From: Mycobacterium interjectum
GTDB lineage: Bacteria > Actinomycetota > Actinomycetes > Mycobacteriales > Mycobacteriaceae
Direction: 5' to 3'
Length of the DNA: 50,098 nucleotides
Assembly (NCBI GenBank): GCA_002102225.1
Contig: LQPB01000055.1
Location: 1-50,098 of the forward strand
Of this stretch, positions 8,328-14,903 are shown piece after piece (position 1 is the stretch's first letter; each line of letters starts with the position of its first letter). The translations under genes and the position numbers were made by a program. The notes under the pieces were generated by a model that saw nothing but the letters and a program-made list of their open reading frames with translations, made no database searches and had not been told where the DNA came from.

Positions 8328-9218
8328 ATGGACATCGGATTCATCGGCCTGGGAAATATGGGCCAGGGCATGGCCGCGAACCTGATGAAAGCGGGTCACC
8401 GCGTCACCGTGTACAACCGCTCCCCCGACAAGGCGCAGGCCCTCGTGCAGCGCGGCGCGACCGCGGCGCGCACCGTGGCGCAGGCGTGCCGGGCCGAGGT
8501 GGTGTTCACCATGCTGGCCGACGACCGGGCCGTGGAGGCCGTCGCGCTCGGCCCGGACGGGATCGCGGCCTCGCTGCCCGCGGGGGCCACGCACCTGTCG
8601 TCGAGCACCATCAGCGTCGCGCTGTCGCAGCGCCTTGCCGCGGCGCACGCCGAAGCCGGCCAACGCTACGCCGCCGCGCCGGTGTTCGGCAGGCCCGAAG
8701 CAGCCACTGCCGCAAAGCTTTTCGTGATCGCGGCGGGCGCCCCGGAGGTGCTGCAGCCGTTGTCGCAACTGTTCGACGAGATCGGCCAGCGCACCTTTGT
8801 GGTGTCGGAGCAGCCGCACACCGCCAACCTGGTGAAGCTGAGCGGCAACTTCCTGCTCGCGTCGGCGATCGAAACGATCGCCGAGGCCGTGGCGCTGGTG
8901 TCCAAGGCCGGTGTCGACAGGCAGCAGTACGTCGACATCCTCACGTCGACGTTGTTCGCCGCGCCGGCCTATCAGACCTACGGCGGGCTGATCGCGCGCC
9001 AGGAGTTCGAGCCGGCCGGCTTCGCGGCGAGCCTGGGCCTCAAGGACGTCCGGCTGGTGCTCGCGGCCGGCGAGCAGCTTCAGGTGCCGCTGCCGGTGGC
9101 CAGCCTGCTGCGCGACCGCTTCCTCACCCTGGTGGCGACCGGCGGCGGGCACCTGGACTGGTCGGCCCTCGCCACCCTCTCCGCCCGGGACGCCGGAAGC
9201 TCAGACCACTCCGCGTAA
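8328..9218 (+). CDS. NAD(P)-dependent 6-phosphogluconate / 3-hydroxyisobutyrate dehydrogenase-like protein
   Basis: A 296-residue beta-hydroxyacid dehydrogenase-family enzyme. The N-terminal Rossmann fold has GFIGLGNMGQGMAANLMKAG and VYNRSPDKA, where the Arg after Asn favours NADP. The all-helical C-terminal domain has the catalytic Lys in LVKLSGNFLL (K-x-x-x-N). Length matches M. tuberculosis Rv0770-type proteins. ATG 8328 is the obvious start. The substrate-binding GGxxG-like loop expected at about residue 120 reads FGRPEAATA, as in the imine-reductase-like branch. The gene converges on the next SDR and overlaps its 3' end by 18 bp. Confidence 0.88.
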   Translation: MDIGFIGLGNMGQGMAANLMKAGHRVTVYNRSPDKAQALVQRGATAARTVAQACRAEVVFTMLADDRAVEAVALGPDGIAASLPAGATHLSSSTISVALSQRLAAAHAEAGQRYAAAPVFGRPEAATAAKLFVIAAGAPEVLQPLSQLFDEIGQRTFVVSEQPHTANLVKLSGNFLLASAIETIAEAVALVSKAGVDRQQYVDILTSTLFAAPAYQTYGGLIARQEFEPAGFAASLGLKDVRLVLAAGEQLQVPLPVASLLRDRFLTLVATGGGHLDWSALATLSARDAGSSDHSA

Positions 9219-10031
9219 TCCCTCGGCGCCGAACACCGGTTCCAGCATCGCCGAGAAGTCCGGGCCGCGGCGCAGGATGTGGCCGCCGTCGACGTTGATG
9301 CACTGCCCGGTGATCCAGCTAGCCGCGTCGGACAGCAAGAACATCGCCAGGTTGGCGACGTCCTCGACCTCGCCCACCCGCGGCAGCGGCGTGCACTGCC
9401 GGTAGTCCGCGCTCAGCTCGGGTGACTGCGTGATGGGCACGACCAGATCCGTGCGGATCAGGCCCGGACGGATGCTGTTGACCCGGACCCAGGAGGGGCC
9501 GAGTTCGTCGGCGGCGAGCTGCATCATGTGGTCGACGGCCGACTTGGTGACGCCGTAGGCGCCGAACCACCGGTGGGTGTTGCTGGCCGCGATCGAGGAG
9601 ATCCCGACGAACGATCCGCCGCCGCCGCGCACCAGCTCGCGGGCGGCGTGCTTGAGCACGTACATGGTGCCGTTGACGTTGAGATCGACCGTGCGACGCC
9701 AGGCTTCCGAGTCGATCTGGGTGATCGGGCCGATGGTCTCCGACCCACCCGCGCAATGCACAACGCCGTGGAGTCGGCCGTGCCAGGCGGTGGCCGCGTC
9801 GACCGCGCGGGCGGCCTCCTCCTCGTTGGTGATGTCGGCGGGCTCGTACCGGATCGAGCCGTCTGCCTTGAGCAGCTCGATGTCCCGGACGCCGGCCCCC
9901 AGCCGGTCCGGGTTGCGACCGACGATCATGACGGACGCCCCGGACTCCACCAGCCCGGCCGCGACCCCCTTACCGATCCCGCTGCCACCACCGGTGACCA
10001 GGTACGTCCGGTTGTCGAAAGAAAGCTGCAC
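9201..10031 (-). CDS. Short-chain dehydrogenase/reductase (SDR)
   Basis: An SDR of 276 residues with TGGGSGIGKG as the cofactor loop, HCAGGSE as the NNAG equivalent, the catalytic Ser in GISSIAAS and the Tyr-Lys pair in YGVTKSA. RNPDRL after strand 2 suggests NADP preference. The C terminus runs past the usual ITGQCINVDGG by about 25 residues. GTG 10031 is chosen because the fold starts there (VQLSFDNRTYLVTGG); a GTG at 10046 is also possible. It overlaps the convergent dehydrogenase gene by 18 bp, so the three oxidoreductase genes are packed together and may act on related substrates. Confidence 0.88.
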   Translation of the reverse strand: MQLSFDNRTYLVTGGGSGIGKGVAAGLVESGASVMIVGRNPDRLGAGVRDIELLKADGSIRYEPADITNEEEAARAVDAATAWHGRLHGVVHCAGGSETIGPITQIDSEAWRRTVDLNVNGTMYVLKHAARELVRGGGGSFVGISSIAASNTHRWFGAYGVTKSAVDHMMQLAADELGPSWVRVNSIRPGLIRTDLVVPITQSPELSADYRQCTPLPRVGEVEDVANLAMFLLSDAASWITGQCINVDGGHILRRGPDFSAMLEPVFGAEGLRGVV

Positions 10032-10082
10032 GCCGCGTCCCTTCACGCCAAAACTGAAACGGGTTCCAGCATAAGCGAGCCG

Positions 10083-10487
10083 TCATCTGCCGTGGCCGGT
10101 CGCGGGTTGTGCGACGCGGCGGGCAGCCTCGACCAACTTCAAGGCCGCTCGGCTGGCCTTTTTGCGATCGTCCGTGGTCACCGGTTGGTGGGAGTATGCG
10201 ACTTTGGACTTCAGGTTCAGCAGGGTTTGGAGGTGCCTTGCTACGTCACGCTCCGCCTTTTCCAATAAGGTGATCGCCTCATTGTGACTCTCGCCGGCGG
10301 AGTACACGCCCAGTCGACAACAACATATGGCGTCAGCAGGAGCGATACCGGCGTCAACGAATAGATCTACCGCCGCGTTCGGCGCGTCATCTTCGATGAG
10401 CACAGCGGCATCGTGGAACTCTGTCGCCTTCTTCAGCCGGCCCACCCGGACGGCTTCGGAGCACTGCCTCGCGCGCCTGGTCATCAT
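10083..10487 (-). CDS. HEPN-domain protein (likely toxin of a MNT/HEPN pair)
   Basis: A 134-residue all-helical protein. It reads as two helical hairpins joined around CRLGVYSAGESHNEAITLLE; HEPN RNases carry an Arg and a His in such a segment, here R-x9-H rather than the usual R-x4-6-H, so catalytic competence is uncertain. Its ATG (10487) overlaps the TGA of the upstream nucleotidyltransferase gene (ATGATGA), the coupling seen in MNT/HEPN (HepT/MntA-like) toxin-antitoxin operons, where the nucleotidyltransferase modifies the HEPN toxin. The family call relies partly on that context. Confidence 0.65.
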   Translation of the reverse strand: MMTRRARQCSEAVRVGRLKKATEFHDAAVLIEDDAPNAAVDLFVDAGIAPADAICCCRLGVYSAGESHNEAITLLEKAERDVARHLQTLLNLKSKVAYSHQPVTTDDRKKASRAALKLVEAARRVAQPATGHGR

Positions 10488-11116
10488 GCTCGATCTTTCT
10501 TCGGAACCGCTCGGAGTTGCCTAATTAACCACGCTCGCGAACCGGCCACGGTAAGGCCATGTTCTACGACATCGCGGACCATGGGCTCGGCGCCCAAACG
10601 ACGCAGCTCGTCGATCGTGAACTCGACAACGCGCGCATCGTTGCCGGTCCATCCAGTCACCGCGGTCCTGAGCTCGCCGACACGGCATGACCAAATGCTC
10701 TCTGCCGCATCCCTACCACGTACCAAGAAGATGTCGACGTCGCTGTGCAGCGTCATCCGGCCCGCCGCCGCGGATCCAAAAACCGCCGCATACGCCAGCG
10801 GTTGATCCCAGCCGTCGAGGTGTTGCTCAAGGCGAGAAAAAAATGTGCTTGTCAGCCGCGCTAGTGCTTTGATCGGCTCGGCCGCAAGATGCTCGGAGTT
10901 GAGTCGATAGACAAACGCGTTACCCACTCGATCGGCCAGAACCACGCCCTGGAGAACGAGCCTCGCGAGGACCTTGCGTATCCCTTCCTCGGAGAAGCCG
11001 TCCAGGATTCGATGGATTTGGCCAGTGGTGAACGCGGCGTCGTGCGTCGCCAAGATTGTCAACACATCGCCATCGAGCGTCGGGGTCACTGTGGCGAAAG
11101 GTCGGTTCAACTGCAT
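10484..11116 (-). CDS. Winged-helix / minimal nucleotidyltransferase (MNT antitoxin-like)
   Basis: The N-terminal 80 residues form a winged-helix DNA-binding domain (FTTGQIHRILDGFSEEGIRK, then VLADRVGNAFVYRL). The C-terminal half is a polymerase-beta-type nucleotidyltransferase with FGSAAAGRMTLHSDVDIFLV, which contains GS and the D-x-D metal ligands; a third acidic residue is likely in ARVVEFTIDE. ATG 11116 is chosen because GGAGG lies 5 bp upstream. The stop overlaps the HEPN start. The fusion of a DNA-binding domain to the nucleotidyltransferase suggests this protein also represses its own operon, probably through the three 20-bp repeats starting 29 bp upstream. Confidence 0.82.
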   Translation of the reverse strand: MQLNRPFATVTPTLDGDVLTILATHDAAFTTGQIHRILDGFSEEGIRKVLARLVLQGVVLADRVGNAFVYRLNSEHLAAEPIKALARLTSTFFSRLEQHLDGWDQPLAYAAVFGSAAAGRMTLHSDVDIFLVRGRDAAESIWSCRVGELRTAVTGWTGNDARVVEFTIDELRRLGAEPMVRDVVEHGLTVAGSRAWLIRQLRAVPKKDRA

Positions 11117-11145
11117 CGGAGCCTCCACGCGATACCTACAGCTAA

Positions 11146-11205
11146 GCGCATTATAGTTGGCTTAAGCGTACTTTAGTTGGTATAACCGTACTATAGTCGG
11201 ATACA
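11146..11205 (-). repeat. Three tandem 20-bp repeats, likely operator/promoter of the MNT/HEPN operon
   Basis: The units are 11146-11165, 11166-11185 and 11186-11205; the middle one reads GCGTACTTTAGTTGGTATAA. The core TATAGT/TTTAGT-TGG recurs in phase every 20 bp, two helical turns, as expected for cooperative binding on one face of the DNA. The array lies directly upstream of the gene for the winged-helix nucleotidyltransferase, on the side where its promoter must be. Binding by that protein is inferred. Confidence 0.65.
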
Positions 11206-11495
11206 CCGTGGAGGCTGGGAGGTCAGCGCAACACACCGGCTCATGCCTGGGGCGGGGCTAAGTCCAGGCACGTCGCTAAGCGAACGAGTCAAAGGGCACA
11301 TGGGGAAATCCGACGGGGGAGTTCGATGATCGCGAGTGCTGAATCATCGGCGCTTTGAAAGAACGACGCCCTCGATTGGCCCGCTTCGACGAAACGACAT
11401 CCGGGGCTCATCTGTCATTGCAGGCCTGAATTGACGGATTTCCTTCCAAAGGCTATGGCCGCCAACGTAATTCAACGACTAACCTACGATCGCCC
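11206..11495. other. Spacer between the MNT/HEPN promoter and the transposon
   Basis: 290 bp without a credible reading frame; it includes the upstream side of the iteron promoter and ends at the 8-bp target duplication of the transposon. Confidence 0.4.
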
Positions 11496-11503
11496 CGCAA
11501 TGA

Positions 11504-11522
11504 GGTAGTGGGTCAGTTTGAA
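11504..11522 (+). repeat. Left terminal inverted repeat of the transposon
   Basis: GGTAGTGGGTCAGTTTGAA, 19 bp, identical to the reverse complement of 14904-14922. The preceding CGCAATGA (11496-11503) is the left target duplication. Confidence 0.9.
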
Positions 11523-11567
11523 TCGGGACTGCGTAAGAGGGGCGCAGTCAGTCAAATGACTCGGTAG

Positions 11568-12314
11568 CTACCAGTCGGCAGGCTTGTAGTACTGATCGAC
11601 CGGATTTGGCATCTGGTTCAGGTAGTAGTCCTGGTCGGACAGTCTCCGCCACCAGTGTCCGCCTGGGCCTTCGTTCTTATCGCCTTTGAGCGCTCCTGCT
11701 AGCGGTTTGATGCCTGGGTTTACGGTTCCCACGGGCACGAAGGTGCGAGCTAGGGATAGGGGTAGGGCCAGGTCGGAATCATTGGAAATGACGATCGCGG
11801 CGTTGATGTGGCCCCAAAATATGTCGGCGAGCAAGTGTGTCGCCACGTTTACATCAGAGCCCTTCTCTTCGCGATTGCGGACGGTAGCTAGGAACATGTC
11901 ACCGTGTGGGTTGGGACTGGATAGACCTGCGGTGTGCGTGGTGATCGGAAGTCCGGTCCAAGTCTCCGTACCCGTTGGCACAATGACTTCGGCTTTCCCC
12001 GAAGGCAATTCGTTTGCGAGGGGCAGTTTTTTCGGCCACGCAACGTAGGTGCCGAGCTGTAGAATGTCGATTGACCCATGTTGGCGAAGCGCCTTTATGT
12101 ATACGGATTGATCCGCATGAGCCGCTCGACTTTCGATCGCGTCAACGTAAGCGGTGCAGTAGACAATCCGTTCGATGATCGAGCCCTGCCATTGGGCAAG
12201 TCCTGTGGCCAGAGCGCGGATATCGAGCCAGCGCCAGCCAGAAGTGCCGCGACCGCAGTTGTCTCGCATGCCGTAGTACAGGTTGAACGCGTCGACGTAG
12301 ACGCCTACTTTCAC
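11568..12314 (-). CDS. NYN-domain (PIN-like) ribonuclease, transposon cargo
   Basis: A 248-residue protein with the NYN/LabA-like fold of metal-dependent RNases. Acidic motifs are present in order: VDAFNLYY (Asp 8), EEKGSDVNVATHLLADI (about 149-165) and ISNDSDLALPL (about 173). The middle insert and the tail (WWRRLSDQDYYLNQMPNP) are of unknown role. It starts with GTG 12314. A strong sigma-70-type promoter (12386-12414) drives it through a leader that holds a terminator-like hairpin. It is the leftmost gene of the transposon, reading outward. NYN proteins occur in RNA turnover and in defence-type cargo; here the target RNA is unknown. Confidence 0.87.
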   Translation of the reverse strand: MKVGVYVDAFNLYYGMRDNCGRGTSGWRWLDIRALATGLAQWQGSIIERIVYCTAYVDAIESRAAHADQSVYIKALRQHGSIDILQLGTYVAWPKKLPLANELPSGKAEVIVPTGTETWTGLPITTHTAGLSSPNPHGDMFLATVRNREEKGSDVNVATHLLADIFWGHINAAIVISNDSDLALPLSLARTFVPVGTVNPGIKPLAGALKGDKNEGPGGHWWRRLSDQDYYLNQMPNPVDQYYKPADW

Positions 12315-12340
12315 CCGTGCGACCTTAGCCTGATCAGGCC

Positions 12341-12374
12341 AAAAAAAGACCCAGCCCTGCGATAAGGGCTGGGT
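12341..12374 (-). terminator. Terminator-like hairpin in the NYN gene leader (possible attenuator)
   Basis: Read on the minus strand, a perfect 10-bp stem (12365-12374 with 12349-12358, ACCCAGCCCT on the lower copy) with a 6-base loop is followed, after one base, by seven T residues (12341-12347). This is a textbook Rho-independent terminator, uncommon in mycobacteria. It lies only a few bases downstream of the expected transcript start from the 12386-12414 promoter and 27 bp before the NYN start codon, so it should cut off most NYN transcripts unless overridden. Confidence 0.75.
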
Positions 12375-12385
12375 GAGTAAGTCCG

Positions 12386-12414
12386 AATGTAGACACGCCG
12401 ACAGACAGTGTCAA
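12386..12414 (-). promoter_or_regulatory. Consensus-like sigma-70 promoter of the NYN gene
   Basis: On the minus strand TTGACA (12409-12414) is separated by exactly 17 bp from TACATT (12386-12391). Transcription should begin near 12379 and run into the hairpin at 12341-12374 and then the NYN gene. Confidence 0.7.
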
Positions 12415-12620
12415 CCACCGGAAACGGCGTGGGGGCATAGTGTTGAGACCTATCGCGACCTGCATGAACAGCCCTAGAATCCCCCCAAAGCCGGCTTATC
12501 GACACATGGCGGGAAATCTCCCTCCCCGGGTTCTTTTCGGGCCTCTGCGTGTTCCTGGGGGCCAGGAACGGGCGCGTTATAGCGCGTGCATAAGCACATA
12601 TCGGACCATCAAGCAATTAT

Positions 12621-12636
12621 TGTGATGTAAGTCACA
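12621..12636. promoter_or_regulatory. CRP-type palindrome TGTGA-N6-TCACA
   Basis: TGTGATGTAAGTCACA fits the cAMP receptor protein consensus that mycobacterial Crp (Rv3676-type) also uses. It lies 36 bp past the transposase stop and about 210 bp upstream of the NYN promoter. It is a chance-prone match; also, TCGGACCATCAAGC next to it faintly mirrors sequence at the transposase 5' end, so it could be IS-internal. Function unproven. Confidence 0.35.
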
Positions 12637-12672
12637 TTGATTGAGTACCGTAGGGCGCAGCGCGTCGCTGCT

Positions 12673-13527
12673 TCAGTCGAGCAGGGCGGCAATGTCGCGG
12701 TAGGTCCACACATGGTTGGTGACGCCGGCGGCCATCGCGGGCGTTGTCTTACGGCCGTCGGTGGCCCGGGTGAGGGTTTGGTGGGGCCGCGCGAAGTTGT
12801 AGTCCATGTAGTGCAGCGACACCGCGTACGCCAGGTTCTCCACCTTCTTGGAGAAGGCGTTGGTCAGGCGGGTGAAACGGCGCATCCCCATCCGCATGGT
12901 GAGGTTCTGGCGCTCCACATATGACGTGCTGGCCTTGGCCAGGTCGGGGCTGCCGTTGACCTTGCGGATGTCGATTCCGGTACAGACAGCGGGACTGTAT
13001 CGGCGCTCGTTGCCTTCCGCGGCAGGGGCGTTGTAGAGCTTGTGCAACATCGCGTAGTCGATGTCTCCATGGAACGCGGACTCGACGGCATTCACGTACA
13101 GGCGTAGACCGTCGGTGGCGATTTGGACCCGGTTAGCGAGCCGGGACGCCAAGTCCCGTATGAACACTTCAGCATCTTCTGCGGTGCGCTCGCCCACCAG
13201 CCACGAGGGCACCAACTTGGTGTCGGCGCACAGCGCGGTCCAGGTCCACACGTCGCCATAGCCGTACTCGCCACGGTGTTCCTCGGGGATGTTCTTCTGC
13301 TTGCTGTAGCAGAACGACCAGATCTCATCGCACTGAATGTTCTTGCAGGGCAAGTCGAAAAGCGCCGCAGCCTGATATTCGGCGCACGCGCCGCCCAGCT
13401 CCACCAACAATTTGGTGACCGTGTTCTTCGCGGCCCCAGTCATCCGCACCGTCGCGCGGATGCTCAACCCCTCGCACAAGCAGGCAACGATCTGCGCCCG
13501 CTGATCGGTGGAGAGCCGGTTAACCAT
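12673..13527 (-). CDS. IS1-family transposase
   Basis: The 284-residue enzyme opens with a helix-turn-helix (LSTDQRAQIVACLCEGLSIR, then TGAAKNTVTKLL) and continues with a DDE-type catalytic core: CDEIWSF, a second acidic residue in ATDGLRLYVNAVESAF, and SYVERQNLTMRMGMRRFTR with the conserved Glu-Arg-Gln. The tail NFARPHQTL is typical. It is a single-frame form, needing no frameshift. ATG 13527 (MVNRLS) is chosen because related proteins start with this motif; ATG 13536 is in frame. It is the only transposase between the 19-bp inverted repeats at 11504 and 14922 and presumably moves the whole unit. Confidence 0.93.
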   Translation of the reverse strand: MVNRLSTDQRAQIVACLCEGLSIRATVRMTGAAKNTVTKLLVELGGACAEYQAAALFDLPCKNIQCDEIWSFCYSKQKNIPEEHRGEYGYGDVWTWTALCADTKLVPSWLVGERTAEDAEVFIRDLASRLANRVQIATDGLRLYVNAVESAFHGDIDYAMLHKLYNAPAAEGNERRYSPAVCTGIDIRKVNGSPDLAKASTSYVERQNLTMRMGMRRFTRLTNAFSKKVENLAYAVSLHYMDYNFARPHQTLTRATDGRKTTPAMAAGVTNHVWTYRDIAALLD

Positions 13528-13662
13528 ACTGACCATTATGCTTGAGAGGACCGAACCAACGCAACCACTTTGAACTGCGAATATGTCGCTGTATATGTCA
13601 TTTACAGATACTCACACGCTTGGGATACGCGAATCGCAGGGGCAGGTGGTAGGGTGATTTGC

Positions 13663-14268
13663 ATGTCAAACGGAGACGATGCGATGCAGGCCCTAGCCGG
13701 ACCGGTAAGACGATTCGAGCGAGACATCTTGGCCACAGAGCTCCGGCTCGAACAAGACATCGCGGATAAACAGCGGCAGCTTGCGGAGCTCCGCGCGATG
13801 CGGGCGAACATCCAACCGTTCATTGCACGGTATGCAGCGCCTACTCGCGCTGGCGAAGATGCCGGTCAACCCGAGGAAACACGGCCCACGTCGATTACAG
13901 ATGTGGTGCTCAACGTATTTGAGGAACATCGGGGCCAAGTGCTCGACGTGGATGACATCCACCTCTTTGCCCGTGAAAACGGTAGCGGCGCTTCGCGATC
14001 GGCAGTACGCAACGCGATTAACTATGTGGTGCGGTTAGGCAAGGTCGATAAAGACGAACACCGACGTGGTCACTACATCCTCAGAGACACCTCAACCCCG
14101 GCTGGCACCGGGGTTGAGGTTACAGAGGAGTCGGCAAACGGCTCCCTCCGAGAGATAGGAGGTGGTCGAGATGAACCCTCGACCCCGCCTCACGATCAAG
14201 GCGATGGTGCGAATCTCGCACCGGACCCTCTTGATCGTGTTGGTGTTCGAGCCCCCATAGGGGGTTGA
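13663..14268 (+). CDS. Coiled-coil / winged-helix DNA-binding protein, transposon cargo
   Basis: From ATG 13663 the protein has a helical, coiled-coil-like N-terminal part (RRFERDILATELRLEQDIAD, then KQRQLAELRAM, residues about 15-55) and a winged-helix-like domain (about 80-145: ITDVVLNVFEEHRGQVLDVD, then RSAVRNAINYVVRLGKVDKD and GHYIL). The last 55 residues are low-complexity and lie over a cluster of perfect hairpins, so they may reflect RNA structure rather than selected protein. The longer frame from 13570 is unlikely; AGGGTG lies 7-8 bp before ATG 13663. Probably a regulator of the element; no known family name is assigned. Confidence 0.75.
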   Translation: MSNGDDAMQALAGPVRRFERDILATELRLEQDIADKQRQLAELRAMRANIQPFIARYAAPTRAGEDAGQPEETRPTSITDVVLNVFEEHRGQVLDVDDIHLFARENGSGASRSAVRNAINYVVRLGKVDKDEHRRGHYILRDTSTPAGTGVEVTEESANGSLREIGGGRDEPSTPPHDQGDGANLAPDPLDRVGVRAPIGG

Positions 14269-14306
14269 CACCGCCCGTGGCCTCGTCGAAAGGCGAGGTC
14301 ACGGGC
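14089..14306 (+). ncRNA. Cluster of perfect hairpins (candidate structured RNA)
   Basis: Four strong inverted repeats lie in 220 bp. (1) 14089-14101 pairs with 14108-14120, 13 bp. (2) GGTCGAG (14164-14170) pairs with 14178-14184, leaving the ATG of a small ORF in the loop. (3) CACGATCAAG (14191-14200) pairs with 14230-14239, and inside it GGTGCGA (14206-14212) pairs with 14216-14222. (4) 14273-14285 pairs with 14294-14306, 13 bp with one G-T. A tRNA-like sequence follows at 14317. Such dense perfect pairing is not expected by chance. It overlaps the 3' end of the winged-helix gene. No known RNA family was recognised. Confidence 0.55.
14171..14260 (+). CDS. 29-codon small ORF inside the hairpin cluster
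   Basis: A perfect AGGAGG (14157-14162) sits 8 bp before ATG 14171. The peptide begins MNPRPRLTIKAMVRI, basic, and ends with the hydrophobic run TLLIVLVFEPP before TAG. The ATG lies in the loop of a 7-bp stem, so translation could depend on RNA folding. It overlaps the end of the winged-helix gene in another frame. A basic-then-hydrophobic peptide of this size could be a leader peptide or a small membrane-active toxin; there is no homologue I recognise. Confidence 0.45.
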   Translation: MNPRPRLTIKAMVRISHRTLLIVLVFEPP

Positions 14307-14316
14307 CTCTCACACT

Positions 14317-14389
14317 GGGCGGTGCACGGTGCCGGGCGGGAGTCTGGAAAACCTTTGCCCGAGGGGTTCGAGTCCCCTACCGTCCACCA
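14317..14389 (+). tRNA. tRNA-like sequence with encoded CCA (degenerate, possible Ser GGA)
   Basis: GGGCGGT (14317-14323) pairs with ACCGTCC (14379-14385), with one G-T. The T arm is perfect (AGGGG-TTCGAGT-CCCCT, 14362-14378), and ACCA follows at 14386-14389. An anticodon-loop-like CTGGAAA (14343-14349) would read serine codons. The middle is abnormal: the anticodon stem is poor, the D arm is not canonical, U8 is missing, and the total is about 3 nt short with no serine-type long variable arm. It is either a decayed tRNA, a divergent mobile-element tRNA or a tRNA mimic ending the structured RNA. Confidence 0.5.
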
Positions 14390-14438
14390 TTTAGTTGTTA
14401 CGACTGCTCTAGTGCAATGCAGTCCGATTGTATACGAG

Positions 14439-14491
14439 AATCCCTCGGTAACTGAGGGATTGTCGCCGCTAGCCGATAACCTCGTTATCGG
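14439..14491. terminator. Two back-to-back hairpins between tRNA-like sequence and HicB-like gene
   Basis: AATCCCTC (14439-14446) pairs with GAGGGATT (14454-14461) and CCGATAAC (14473-14480) pairs with GTTATCGG (14484-14491); both are perfect 8-bp stems. They separate the plus-strand transcript with the tRNA-like sequence from the 3' end of the convergent HicB-like gene and may act as a bidirectional terminator. The second overlaps the last codons of that gene. Confidence 0.5.
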
Positions 14492-14867
14492 GTCTATGCC
14501 AACGGTCCTGGGCGGCTTTTCTCGCTATGGCGCTGCGTTCTTTGGGGCTGAGCTTCGCGGCCCTGGCCGCGCCGCCCTTCAAGCCGCCTTTGCGGCCCAG
14601 TGCGATCGCCGCTGGGTCCTTGCCCGCGTCAACGTTCTGCACCAGACGTTCAATGCCGGCGAGTGCTTTCGCCTTGTCTGGGTCCAGCCACGACAACGAT
14701 GGCAGCTCGGCGCATAACCCGACCCACTCGCTGTCTTCAGCCGACCATTCAACCCGGTAGGTGTACTGGTCCGGCGCCTCGTCGGTAGCATCAGCCACGA
14801 TGGATGCAGCCAGCGCGTTCAGGTCCCGCGGGCGCTTACGTGAGCGGTCAGGCATGCCATCCATCAT
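14469..14867 (-). CDS. HicB-like antitoxin-type protein, transposon cargo
   Basis: A 132-residue protein. The middle (about 35-75: YTYRVEWSAEDSEWVGLCAE, then LPSLSWLDPDKAKALAGIE) fits the partial RNase-H-like fold of HicB antitoxins. The C-terminal part is a basic Gly/Ala-rich stretch (LGRKGGLKGGAARAAKLSPK, then ERSAIARKAAQDRW) that could bind nucleic acid. No HicA toxin gene adjoins it. It starts 37 bp inside the right inverted repeat of the transposon. Met choices at 14867, 14864 and 14855 are all in frame. Whether it neutralises any toxin, such as the NYN ribonuclease at the other end, is unknown. Confidence 0.72.
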   Translation of the reverse strand: MMDGMPDRSRKRPRDLNALAASIVADATDEAPDQYTYRVEWSAEDSEWVGLCAELPSLSWLDPDKAKALAGIERLVQNVDAGKDPAAIALGRKGGLKGGAARAAKLSPKERSAIARKAAQDRWHRPDNEVIG

Positions 14868-14903
14868 CCCACTAGGATCGCGCGACCTGACGAATTACAT
14901 CGC

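Noticed and set aside
8154..9152. 332-aa open frame antisense to the 6PGDH-like gene
   Set aside because: Gly/Arg/His-rich shadow frame with no motif; the plus-strand enzyme is clear.
12598..13557. Imperfect inverted repeat TCGGACCATCAAGC / TCGGTCCTCTCAAGC hugging the IS1 transposase
   Set aside because: At first taken as the IS ends, but it is imperfect and has no target duplication; the perfect 19-bp repeats with duplication at 11504 and 14922 explain the element better.
14317..14389. tmRNA or selenocysteine tRNA
   Set aside because: Acceptor sequence and size do not fit tmRNA ends, and there is no UCA anticodon or long variable arm.
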